Source of the DNA: Pseudomonadota bacterium
Lineage (GTDB): Bacteria; Pseudomonadota; Gammaproteobacteria; Steroidobacterales; Steroidobacteraceae
Direction of reading: 5' to 3'
Assembly: GCA_016704655.1 (NCBI GenBank)
Contig: JADIZR010000003.1
Coordinates: 228,152 to 292,151, forward strand
DNA: 64,000 nt
Shown here: positions 7,981 through 15,678 of the stretch, piece after piece
How the letters are laid out: each line of letters starts with the position of its first letter
Position numbering within the stretch: the stretch's first letter is position 1
The notes under the pieces: generated by a model
What the model was told of the DNA's origin: nothing
What the model saw: only the letters and a program-made list of their open reading frames with translations
The model's database searches: none
Program-made: the position numbers and the translations under genes

Positions 7981-8158
7981 GCTGCGACGGAGAGACCGGC
8001 CGTGCTCCAGCAGCACCGTATGAATTGCATTCGGTGGCGTTACTTCGGGACAAGGCGACAGAAGCGCGTCGGCACAATTAGTCCTGAAATCGACTCGAAA
8101 TGCGGTGCGCGATCGTCCGCCGCAAACGCCACGCTTGGGTCTCAATTGAACGAGTTGG

Positions 8159-8177
8159 TTACTAGTTCACCTAGTGA
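8159..8177. promoter_or_regulatory. Imperfect inverted repeat before the HigBA-like module
   Basis: TTACTAG and CTAGTGA (six of seven bases paired) are separated by five bases and lie seven bases upstream of the toxin-remnant start. This is the usual position of an autoregulatory operator bound by a HigA-type antitoxin. Confidence 0.35.
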
Positions 8178-8183
8178 TACAGT

Positions 8184-8324
8184 ATGCGTCGGCGGCGGAT
8201 CTTCAAGACGAGAGCTTTCAATCGTTGGGCGCTCAGGAGCGGCCTGAGCGACTTGCTCGAGTTGAACGAGAGACAAATCGATGCCCAAACGAAAAGCGGC
8301 GCGCTCGAAGAAATCATCGACTGA
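8184..8324 (+). pseudogene. Truncated HigB/RelE-like toxin remnant
   Basis: The 46 residues start MRRRRIFKTRAFNRW and continue ALRSGLSDLLELNE. This is the N-terminal helix region of RelE/HigB-type toxins that act with the antitoxin family downstream. The normal central and C-terminal beta-sheet region is absent. The sequence ends in a TGA inside the antitoxin gene, overlapping it by 44 bases. It cannot be a complete toxin. It looks like an internal deletion that fused the toxin start to the antitoxin. Confidence 0.6.
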
Positions 8325-8643
8325 GCCCAAGCCAGGAACGGACAGTCGAATCCTGAACGCTGTGCATGAGACGGCGCTCGACCTGCATGCTGCGGGATTC
8401 ATCGACAAGCGACGCATGCGAAAGTACGAGGCGCTTTGCCTCGACCCGTTACCAGAGTATTCGAGCGGTCGTATCCGCAAGCTGCGGGACCGACACCGCG
8501 TGAGCCAGGCCGTGTTCGCCGCCATTCTCAATACCAGCCTGTCCACGGTGCGGCAGTGGGAGATCGGCGAGAAGAGGCCGAGCGGCCCATCGGTCAAGTT
8601 GCTGAACCTGCTCGACCGGAAGGGGCTGCAGGCTCTGCTCTGA
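8281..8643 (+). CDS. HigA-like XRE antitoxin
   Basis: The 120-residue product has a basic N-terminus, then LNAVHETALDLHAAGFIDKRRMRKYEAL split by a conserved linker (LPEYSSGRIRKLRDRHR), and a C-terminal XRE helix-turn-helix (SQAVFAAILNTSLSTVRQWEIGEK). This is the layout of HigA-type antitoxins of RelE-family toxins. Reading is intact. It probably still binds its own promoter although its toxin partner is only a stub, so it may persist as an orphan regulator. Confidence 0.82.
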   Translation: MPKRKAARSKKSSTEPKPGTDSRILNAVHETALDLHAAGFIDKRRMRKYEALCLDPLPEYSSGRIRKLRDRHRVSQAVFAAILNTSLSTVRQWEIGEKRPSGPSVKLLNLLDRKGLQALL

Positions 8644-8734
8644 AACGCCAGGCTCTCAACCCTGTTGGAGTATTGCATCCTGGTGCGACGTCATGACCGC
8701 CCGAGGACGTCCTTGGGAGATAGAGGGTCAGCGC

Positions 8735-9214
8735 ATGGACCTGCACCGACGACGCCAACTGATCGAGATCGTGCGCCAGCAGTTCCGCCTGGAATGGCGG
8801 GGCATCCACGGCGTGCCTCACTGGGGACGCGTGCGCTGGAACGGGCTGGCGATGGCACGGGTGAACGGAGCGCGCGAGGACGTTGTCGAACTGTTCGCTT
8901 TCCTGCACGACAGCCAGCGTTTCCACGACGGGACCGATCGCGAGCATGGCGCGCGGGCAGCGGATTACGCGCTGGAACTCAATCGCGAAGTGTTGCGGCT
9001 CGATCGGCTGGGGCTTGAGCTACTCACCTACGCCGTGCGGCACCACAGCGACGGACTGCTCGAGGCCGACCTCACCGTCCAGACCTGCTGGGATGCGGAT
9101 CGGCTCGATCTCGGTCGCGTAGGCAAGACGCCCAAGGTGGAGAAGCTGTGCACGGAGGAGGCGCGGGATCCGGTACTGCGCGATCTCGCGTATCAGCGGA
9201 GCCTGCGTGGCTGA
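8735..9214 (+). CDS. HD-domain-like phosphohydrolase
   Basis: The 159-residue protein carries the metal-ligand pattern of HD-superfamily hydrolases: HGVPHWGRV, FAFLHDSQR, the HHSDG motif and a late CWDADRLDLGRVG. It is cytoplasmic and all-alpha. The substrate, possibly a nucleotide, cannot be read from sequence. I chose ATG 8735 because AGAGGG lies seven bases upstream; an ATG at 8693 in the same frame is possible. It follows the HigA-like gene in the same direction. Confidence 0.75.
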   Translation: MDLHRRRQLIEIVRQQFRLEWRGIHGVPHWGRVRWNGLAMARVNGAREDVVELFAFLHDSQRFHDGTDREHGARAADYALELNREVLRLDRLGLELLTYAVRHHSDGLLEADLTVQTCWDADRLDLGRVGKTPKVEKLCTEEARDPVLRDLAYQRSLRG

Positions 9215-9240
9215 GACGATGTATCCGATGCGCGCGTCCA

Positions 9241-9468
9241 TCACGCTGCATGAAATACCGCCCGACGAACCGCGGCCGGCAACTCGACTTTGTGAAAGTT
9301 CTTCGCCGGGTACAGGTAATCCTCGCCCGATTCATCGACGACTCGGAGCAGTCCCCGCTCTTCGGCATCGGTATCTGGGAGCAACGCATACAGCTTGCGA
9401 CGCTCCAAGGCCGCCTCGTAGCCCGAGTTATCGACGCAAACGACGAGATCGCTGGGTTCTTTTGCCAT
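9241..9468 (-). CDS. Small conserved protein of a two-gene cassette (downstream member)
   Basis: This 75-residue protein contains CVDNSGYEAALERRKLYALL, then RGLLRVVDESGEDYLYPAKNF. The pattern is recurrent in small acidic proteins found in many bacteria, but no function is established that I know of. Its ATG lies 11 bases after the stop of the next gene, with GAGGCGA before it, so the two are an operon on the reverse strand. The arrangement resembles a toxin-antitoxin-like cassette but this is unproven. Confidence 0.7.
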   Translation of the reverse strand: MAKEPSDLVVCVDNSGYEAALERRKLYALLPDTDAEERGLLRVVDESGEDYLYPAKNFHKVELPAAVRRAVFHAA

Positions 9469-9479
9469 GAAAGGTCGCC

Positions 9480-9677
9480 TCAGAGAAACCGCTTGATCTT
9501 GAACTCGCGCTTGCCGATGCCAGCACATTCGTACCAGTGAATTTCTGCCACGGCGACCTCACCAGTTGCAAGCTGAACTTGGGCGACGCCCTTGCGCTTC
9601 AGCCACCGCCCACGTCCGTGGACTTTCCTCAGTCGCGCCCTCTCGCGAATGCCGGCGCCGGCAGAAATCGTCTGCAC
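9480..9677 (-). CDS. Small basic protein of the same cassette (upstream member)
   Basis: The conserved part is RARLRKVHGRGRWLKRKGVA, then VQLATGEVAVAEIHWYE and KREFKIKRFL. It is very basic, with a compact beta-rich pattern, so nucleic-acid binding is possible. The start is uncertain. A GTG at 9677 gives 65 residues, but the conserved block begins about 11 residues later and no ATG is near. The frame stays open far upstream; that part is the antisense of the genes at 9925-11051 and is not coding. Confidence 0.6.
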   Translation of the reverse strand: MQTISAGAGIRERARLRKVHGRGRWLKRKGVAQVQLATGEVAVAEIHWYECAGIGKREFKIKRFL

Positions 9678-9924
9678 GGACGAAACGACGCCGATGATCG
9701 TAAAATACATGATGTCGTCCCGACTAGGCGAGTTCTTGGTTGCGGGTGACGTCAATCGTGAACACCCCCGCGTGGGACGGGTAGCCGAGAATGTGCCGCC
9801 AGCACATCGATTCGTGATGCTTGCAGTAACGAGTTGGCGTAGCCCGGGCATGCACTCAGGCCGATCTGCGGCAGCGGAAAGCCCGATTGCCCAAGGTCGG
9901 GGGGTGGGGATACGGTCGCGGCAT

Positions 9925-10392
9925 ATGAAAAAAAGTAGCAACAACTTACTGCGCGCGGCCATCGCCGCTGTACGAGACTGCGCGGGCACGATGGAGACCC
10001 AGGCGGCGAGTCTGCTGGAGACGCTGCCGAAGCTGCCGATGAATGAGGCATTGCGGGCGAACGCACTGAAACTGAGCGCCGGGCTCAATGATGCGTCCGG
10101 GCGTGTGACGTTCGAGCTGGCGTTGCTGCAAACCGAACTGGGTGAGGGCAAGGCGGAGGCAGCGTCCGCTGTGCGGATCCTGGCCGGTATGGACGCCTTG
10201 ATGATGGGCGCTGTGGCGGCGATGGCCGACGTCGTGGACGAACTGGAGAAAGCCGCTGAGCGCGATGAGACCAACGAGCGGCCGTTCGTGCTGATGATCG
10301 AAGCGACCGGCGCCATGTTGCAGGGGATCGAGAAGGCGAAGGCCGCGACGCAGGCACTCGATGCGGCGGGGTCGACCGCCGCGAGGATGTAA
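9925..10392 (+). CDS. Helical partner protein of the HEPN gene
   Basis: The 155-residue product is almost entirely alpha-helical and Ala/Leu-rich (for example AAIAAVRDCAGTMETQAASLLETL, read in two pieces, and GKAEAASAVRIL). It has no signal peptide, Cys cluster or catalytic motif. Its stop overlaps the start of the following HEPN gene as TAATG, showing translational coupling. This suggests a structural or inhibitory partner of the HEPN protein. It is not a recognisable MNT nucleotidyltransferase. Function unknown. Confidence 0.7.
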   Translation: MKKSSNNLLRAAIAAVRDCAGTMETQAASLLETLPKLPMNEALRANALKLSAGLNDASGRVTFELALLQTELGEGKAEAASAVRILAGMDALMMGAVAAMADVVDELEKAAERDETNERPFVLMIEATGAMLQGIEKAKAATQALDAAGSTAARM

Positions 10393-11051
10393 TGGATTAC
10401 GCACAACTCAAGTTGCGGCATCGAGCAGAGCGGGGTGCATGGCACCCGAACCTGAGCTTGCGGGTGCACCGGGCGTTGTCGTGGCTCGACCGGGCCGAGC
10501 AGCTCGGCAGCCAGGACGATGCGGACGGGCAGTTCATCCTGCTGTGGATTGCGTTCAACGCGGCCTATGCGACGGAGATCGAAGAGAAGTATCGCGATTC
10601 GGAGCAGCAGACGTTTCGCGGGTTCCTCGACAAGCTGACTCAGCTCGACGCGGGTCAGAAGCGATTCGACGCGCTGGCCTGGACCGAGTTTCCGAAAAGC
10701 ATCCGGGTGCTGCTCGACAACCCATACGTGTTCGCTGACTTTTGGAAGTTCCAGAACGGGTCGCTGCCGGAGCCGGCATGGAAAGCGAGCTTCGCGGCTG
10801 CCAACAAGGCGGCGCACGTGGCGCTGGGCCGGCAGGACACGGTGACGGTGCTGTCGATCGTGCTGTCGCGCATCTACACGCTGCGCAACCAGCTGATTCA
10901 CGGCGGGGCCACCTGGAACGGATCGGTCAATCGCGAGCAGCTGCGGGACTGCGTGAACCTGATGGGGAAGCTGGTGCCGCTGGTGATCGAGATCATGATG
11001 GATCACCCCGAGACGTTGTGGGGCGATGCGGTTTATCCGGTCGTCAAATGA
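10392..11051 (+). CDS. HEPN-domain protein, predicted RNase
   Basis: The 219-residue protein has the Apea-like HEPN layout. An N-terminal segment FILLWIAFNAAYATEIEE is followed by a helical middle. The HEPN catalytic motif R-x4-H is in TLRNQLIHGG (Arg165, His170). HEPN proteins with this motif are often metal-independent RNases in toxin-antitoxin, abortive-infection and CRISPR systems. Coupling to the preceding helical protein supports a two-gene module. Target and trigger are unknown. Confidence 0.78.
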   Translation: MDYAQLKLRHRAERGAWHPNLSLRVHRALSWLDRAEQLGSQDDADGQFILLWIAFNAAYATEIEEKYRDSEQQTFRGFLDKLTQLDAGQKRFDALAWTEFPKSIRVLLDNPYVFADFWKFQNGSLPEPAWKASFAAANKAAHVALGRQDTVTVLSIVLSRIYTLRNQLIHGGATWNGSVNREQLRDCVNLMGKLVPLVIEIMMDHPETLWGDAVYPVVK

Positions 11052-11167
11052 CGCCGGATCGTGCGCGGCGGCACGGGCAAGACCCTCGCACGCAAGATTG
11101 CACGAGGCAAATCGCGGAGCCATGAAATCAGTCGCGACCGCGTCCACGGACCCCGATCGCATTTCCG

Positions 11168-11519
11168 GTGCGATCGTCATCCTGTTTCATCTTCGAGGTC
11201 TCGGACGAAGAAGTCCGCAACTTGATGTCGCAAATTGCGACATCAAGCTGGGGAGGTACTCGGAAACGACCGCTTGCGTTCACGGAGCATGGCGCCATCA
11301 TGGCCGCTACGGTGCCGAATAGCCCAGGTGCCGTGGAAATGAGCGTCCTTGTCGTGCGAGCTTTCATGCAGTTCCGAACGGCGCTCCTATCGACTCGGGA
11401 ACTGTCCAAACGCCTGGATGCCTTGGAAAGGCGACAGCAGGTACGTGCTGATGCGGACGATCGACCAGCGGCGGTGTTCGAGGACGGTCGCGACCTCCCC
11501 AAGATCGTCTCGGAGAAAT
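11168..11519 (+). pseudogene. ORF6N-type phage-derived protein remnant
   Basis: The frame includes FEVSDEEVRNLMSQ, then RPLAFTEHGAIMAATVPNS and VLVVRAFMQFRTALLSTREL. These are the second half of ORF6N/KilA-N-like proteins, normally preceded by an N-terminal DNA-binding part. Nothing upstream encodes that part in any frame. The 3' end runs into the convergent helicase gene. I consider it a relic of a phage-derived gene. Positions 11052-11167 hold no recognisable gene. Confidence 0.6.
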
Positions 11520-14500
11520 CTAGACCTTTGGAACCTTCAATTCTGCGTGCAGACGGTCCGGCACCGCGTTGTGAAGGCCCCACCGCACGGTAATTGGCTT
11601 GTCGCCGTCCCAGCTTACGAAATCGACCTGGCCGCAGAACACAAATGGCATTGCCTTGCCGTCTCTCGTCTTTGACCGCGGTCGGACAAAGAGAAGTACT
11701 TCAATGCCTCGCGCGTTCTGTTCTTTGATCGATTGCCCTGCGTTACTTGCCTGAGTCGTCTGGTTCTGGCTCTGCCACTGGAAGTCGGTTGCTGATAGAA
11801 ACTCATCCTTGTACTTGTGTTCATCTGCAGCAGTGGACTTATCTAGCGTAACCAGAAGAAATGTCTTGTCGCCCCGGCGTACGAAACCCTGCTGCCAAAC
11901 TGGAGCATTAAATTCGAGGCCGAATAGGCCCGGAATCTGCTCTCTTGAGTAGGCTTTCCAGAGAACTGGAGTTTGGACGCCCGCTCCAGTCGGCGACATG
12001 GTCCACTTGTCGCCGTCCAGAGTTAACTCGACAAAATGACGCGTGCCCGGAGCGCCAGCGTCAGGGCCGAACCATGTTCGCAGTATTGCGGGCAATTCAT
12101 TTCGGTCAGCGCTTTCGTCTTTTTTGGCAACGTTGAGCGCGACTTTGACGAAGTTGCCGACGAACTGCTTTCCGTTTGCTACAAACTTTGTCCAGCCTTC
12201 CGGAATCCCGGTGTTCTGCTCTCGGTTCAAAGGCATCAAGATTGGGCTGCCATTCGCTTGGTTGACCTTGATCAAATAGCTTCCATCGGTTGGTTCCGTG
12301 GACCTATCGAAATATTCGGCCAGACGCCATTCTGCAAGTTCTCGCACTAGGCTCTGAAGGGTGTCTCTCGACGAGGCGCCCACTGACAGAGCTGAGCTGA
12401 AGACGTCTCCTTCGTAGCGGAAATACTTCTGACCGCCAGTGCCCGCGCCAACCACCCATGCATTGATTGGGTTCACTTCTAGAGATTGTCGCAAGGCCGC
12501 GCGGTTCTGGACGTCTAGGCCAAAATCATTCGCGACTCGCGACTGGTGCACACAGGCGCGCTGAACGGCGGTGACTAGGTTTTCGATATCAATCGAACCA
12601 GGAAATCGATCCTCATTCAGCATGGCGAGAAGCGCCACCATTTTGAAACTCCTGGCCATCGGAGTTGTCTCCAGTGCGCCCAAAAATTCGGCTGCCTCTT
12701 TAAGGCCGTGAAGTTCGTCGTTCGATAGGAGTTCCAGAGACTTGAGGAATCCGAGCCAGGAGCCGTAGTTCGCACGAGCTGAGCGAGGAGAATAGCCATC
12801 CCGGTGCGTCTCTAGTGCTGTCGGGCGGACTCCGTGCAGCGCAACGAAGTCTTGCACGTACGCCTTAAGCGCTTCGGTAGGTGACGTGCTGACGCGCAGC
12901 AATCCCTTGAGAATCTCAATGGACTTGAGGTCGTACGTTACGTGGCAGCCGGGTGGCAGTTCAGCGGTGCCCGCTTGAATCTTCTCTAGTAGGTTCTGAA
13001 CGTTTTGATCTCCTGCAGGCAGATTGAATAGCGTCTGCGGCTTCAATAGGAACGTTCTGTGATTGCCGATGTAATCGATCACCTTTAGGCGTTTGCTCGG
13101 ATCAGACAACCGCAGGCCGCGACCAAACTGTTGCAGCCAAAGAATCTTCGATTCCGTTGGTCGGAGCATCATGACCGTGTCCAAGTCAGGCATGTCGACG
13201 CCTTCATTGAACATGTCGACTGCGCAGACAATGTCTAGCTCGCCAGCTTGTAATCGCTCAAGCGAGCGGATTCGCGGTGCACTCGTCGGGCCCGAGTGCA
13301 CGGATTCGACGCGTTTCCCCCTTGTTCGAAAGAAGTTCGCCATAAAGTCCGCGTGACGTTGTGACACGCAAAACGCCAGCGCCTTGCGCCCGCCGCGTCG
13401 TTCCAATTGCTCAAAAGCGTTCTCAGCGCGAGAGAGTGTTGCGAGAGCAGTAGTAAGCGCCTCCTCATCGAACCGCGAGCTTCGCCAGGGAATATTTCGG
13501 TAATCGACCTCGTCAGGAACTCCGAAGTAGTCGAATGGGCAGAGCAAGTTACGTCGGATACCCTCGGCGAGATCGCACCTATACACGAGGTTGTCATCGC
13601 AAAGATCGAGCAGGTCGGCGCCATCGCTCCGTTCGGGTGTGGCAGTAAGGCCGAGCACGAACTGCGGTTGGAAATGACGCAAAAGTCGGCGATACGTGGC
13701 CGCGCTGGCATGGTGGAACTCGTCGACTACGATGTAATCGAAATGGTCGGGAGAGAATCGATCGAGGTGAGATTGCTTGCCTAAGGTCTGAATCGAGGCG
13801 AAAAGTACGTTGGCGTCTGGGTGCTTAGAACCCCCGTCGTAACGCCCTAAGTAGTCCTCAGGGCGCACGCGGCGGAACGTCTCCAATGCTTGATTAAGAA
13901 TTTCCTCGCGGTGCGCGACAAATAGCACTCGGCCGAAGCTGACTGAGTCGAAGGCGCTTAGCCATGTCTTGCCGAGGCCCGTCGCTAGTACGACTAGGCC
14001 TGCTTCCGCGCCTCCCTCTCGCGTGCGATTTAAAGCCTCGAGTGCCTCAATTTGGATGGAGTGTGGTGTCGGGACAACAATCGACTCGACCGGCGGAACG
14101 ACGACAGTCATCTCCGTGTCGATGATGTGGGGCAGGGTGCGCTTTCGCCTCAGCTTGTAGTCTTCGATCCAGGTTTTGGTCAGCGTCGCGGTTGCGGGGT
14201 GATAGAACAGCCTCTCAAACGCCGCTCGCGCCTCCTCGTATCCCTGTTCGTCACGCGACGATATGACTCGGTAATTCCATTCCACGCCGTCAGAAAGCGC
14301 GGACTTGCTGAGATTGGAGCTGCCAATAATCGCTGTGCCAGTCGTGTCCGCATGCTCAAAAATATAGGCTTTCGGATGGAAACTGGTGGGCAACGACGTA
14401 ATTGCGCTCTTGCTTCTATGCGTCTCGTAAACACGCAGTTCTATGTCGCCATTCTGTGCCTCGAAGTCCAAGAGCTGCACAAGCGCTATTGGGTCGGTGG

Positions 14501-15119
14501 CGTCGAGATAGTCGCCCGTCAGCAGGCGCATTCGCACGCCGCGACTCAAAGCGTCTTTGATGGCGGCCTGGAGGATGTCGACACCGCTCCTCATCACAAA
14601 GGCCACCGCAATATCGACACTCGTAGCGGTGGCGAGGTGATCCTTTAGCGCCAGGGAGAATGGCTTCGTCGAATCGCCTGTATAGAGAAGCGTTTGGGCG
14701 GTTTTCGTTGGGCGGTCCGAGTCTTCGACTCGCGATAGATAGTTGGCTTTGGCGGGGATTACGTGACGCACTCCGCCACGCGGGTCGGGGATGTCTCCCC
14801 GATACCGAGGAATCACATGTACATGTAGGTGGAAAATTGTCTGTCCAGCGGCGGCACCGACGTTAATGCCGATGTTGTAGCCATGCGGGGAGTGCGCCTT
14901 CTCAATCTCCGTCTTCGCGCGTTCTATCGCCTTTGTCAGGGCGAGCTTTTCTTCGCTGCTTGCATCAAACCAAGTAGGGACATGCCGACGAGGGACAATC
15001 AAGGCATGGCCAGGCGACACGGGAAAGCCGTCCCAGAGTCCCATAACAACCGAGTCGGCAAAGAACAGCCGTTCAAGGGTCGGGTTGCAAAACGGGCAAA
15101 TCGGCTCAGGTCTATCCAT
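11520..15119 (-). CDS. HIT-PLD-SF2 helicase-DUF3427 fusion protein
   Basis: The 1199-residue protein joins four modules. Residues 1-115 form a HIT domain with N-terminal CPFC and the His triad HLHVHV (97-101). Residues ~140-320 form a phospholipase-D-type nuclease half with FHPKAYIF and GSSNLSKS. Residues ~350-700 form an SF2 helicase: Walker A LATGLGKTW (379-386), VVDEFHHA (464-471), LTATPER and QQFGRGLR. The C-terminal part contains a DUF3427-like segment (YSREQIPGLFG and KYKDEFLS). Such PLD-helicase-DUF3427 proteins are common in defence islands. The start overlaps the SprT gene's stop by eight bases (ATGGATAG). It probably remodels and cleaves nucleic acid. Confidence 0.9.
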   Translation of the reverse strand: MDRPEPICPFCNPTLERLFFADSVVMGLWDGFPVSPGHALIVPRRHVPTWFDASSEEKLALTKAIERAKTEIEKAHSPHGYNIGINVGAAAGQTIFHLHVHVIPRYRGDIPDPRGGVRHVIPAKANYLSRVEDSDRPTKTAQTLLYTGDSTKPFSLALKDHLATATSVDIAVAFVMRSGVDILQAAIKDALSRGVRMRLLTGDYLDATDPIALVQLLDFEAQNGDIELRVYETHRSKSAITSLPTSFHPKAYIFEHADTTGTAIIGSSNLSKSALSDGVEWNYRVISSRDEQGYEEARAAFERLFYHPATATLTKTWIEDYKLRRKRTLPHIIDTEMTVVVPPVESIVVPTPHSIQIEALEALNRTREGGAEAGLVVLATGLGKTWLSAFDSVSFGRVLFVAHREEILNQALETFRRVRPEDYLGRYDGGSKHPDANVLFASIQTLGKQSHLDRFSPDHFDYIVVDEFHHASAATYRRLLRHFQPQFVLGLTATPERSDGADLLDLCDDNLVYRCDLAEGIRRNLLCPFDYFGVPDEVDYRNIPWRSSRFDEEALTTALATLSRAENAFEQLERRGGRKALAFCVSQRHADFMANFFRTRGKRVESVHSGPTSAPRIRSLERLQAGELDIVCAVDMFNEGVDMPDLDTVMMLRPTESKILWLQQFGRGLRLSDPSKRLKVIDYIGNHRTFLLKPQTLFNLPAGDQNVQNLLEKIQAGTAELPPGCHVTYDLKSIEILKGLLRVSTSPTEALKAYVQDFVALHGVRPTALETHRDGYSPRSARANYGSWLGFLKSLELLSNDELHGLKEAAEFLGALETTPMARSFKMVALLAMLNEDRFPGSIDIENLVTAVQRACVHQSRVANDFGLDVQNRAALRQSLEVNPINAWVVGAGTGGQKYFRYEGDVFSSALSVGASSRDTLQSLVRELAEWRLAEYFDRSTEPTDGSYLIKVNQANGSPILMPLNREQNTGIPEGWTKFVANGKQFVGNFVKVALNVAKKDESADRNELPAILRTWFGPDAGAPGTRHFVELTLDGDKWTMSPTGAGVQTPVLWKAYSREQIPGLFGLEFNAPVWQQGFVRRGDKTFLLVTLDKSTAADEHKYKDEFLSATDFQWQSQNQTTQASNAGQSIKEQNARGIEVLLFVRPRSKTRDGKAMPFVFCGQVDFVSWDGDKPITVRWGLHNAVPDRLHAELKVPKV

Positions 15120-15645
15120 GATTTATTCTTCTGATTTCAAGTTCACCGGACAGGCCAGTCATACGACAGTTTCGGCAGTACCAACCATGCACCGGTCTTG
15201 CGGAGTATCGCGTCATTTGGCAAACGAGACATCTATGCCGATAGCGCACGTTTGAGGGCTTGGTCGGAATTGTCGGCGCACGATGTGGCACATCGACCCT
15301 GCGGCGTGGCTCGAGGCCAATCTGGCGCATATATGCACGCCACTCGGTGCCGTGCACTTTAAACTTGTCGCTGTGTCTCGCTGCAACTGCTGCATGTGCT
15401 AGCTCATGCGCGAGCGCTTCGCGTCGGATCCTCGAATCTGATACGAACGATGGGCCGACCTCGATTTTGTTTTGGTCCCGCCTATAGCGCGCGATGCATG
15501 TGCGTAGTCTCGTATTGAGAGCGAACGTGATTTCGCGTCCCAGCGAGGGCAGTGACCACTCACGAGAAACGCCATAGACATACGACTGGAGCGTTCGAGC
15601 GCTGCGAGTGCCAATTGCGCGGATCAATTCGTCGTCGAAGGGCAA
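15112..15645 (-). CDS. SprT-like zinc metalloprotease
   Basis: The 177-residue protein has the HExxH motif as HELAHA (80-85), a third probable metal ligand in KVHGTEW (His98), and a C-terminal zinc ribbon (CLVCQ and CRNC, four cysteines at 139, 142, 157, 160). This is the SprT/Spartan layout. Eukaryotic Spartan removes DNA-protein crosslinks; bacterial SprT proteins are less understood. Its stop overlaps the helicase start by eight bases, and its start lies 33 bases after the RecB-like gene. An operon of three DNA-processing proteins is therefore likely. Confidence 0.85.
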   Translation of the reverse strand: MPFDDELIRAIGTRSARTLQSYVYGVSREWSLPSLGREITFALNTRLRTCIARYRRDQNKIEVGPSFVSDSRIRREALAHELAHAAVAARHSDKFKVHGTEWRAYMRQIGLEPRRRVDVPHRAPTIPTKPSNVRYRHRCLVCQMTRYSARPVHGWYCRNCRMTGLSGELEIRRINHG

Positions 15646-15678
15646 GCGATGTGCCTGACTGCGCTATTTTGCTGAAGG

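Noticed and set aside
9678..11180. Long reverse-strand open frame continuous with the small basic gene
   Set aside because: It is antisense to the helical-partner and HEPN genes, which have better starts, coupling and motifs.
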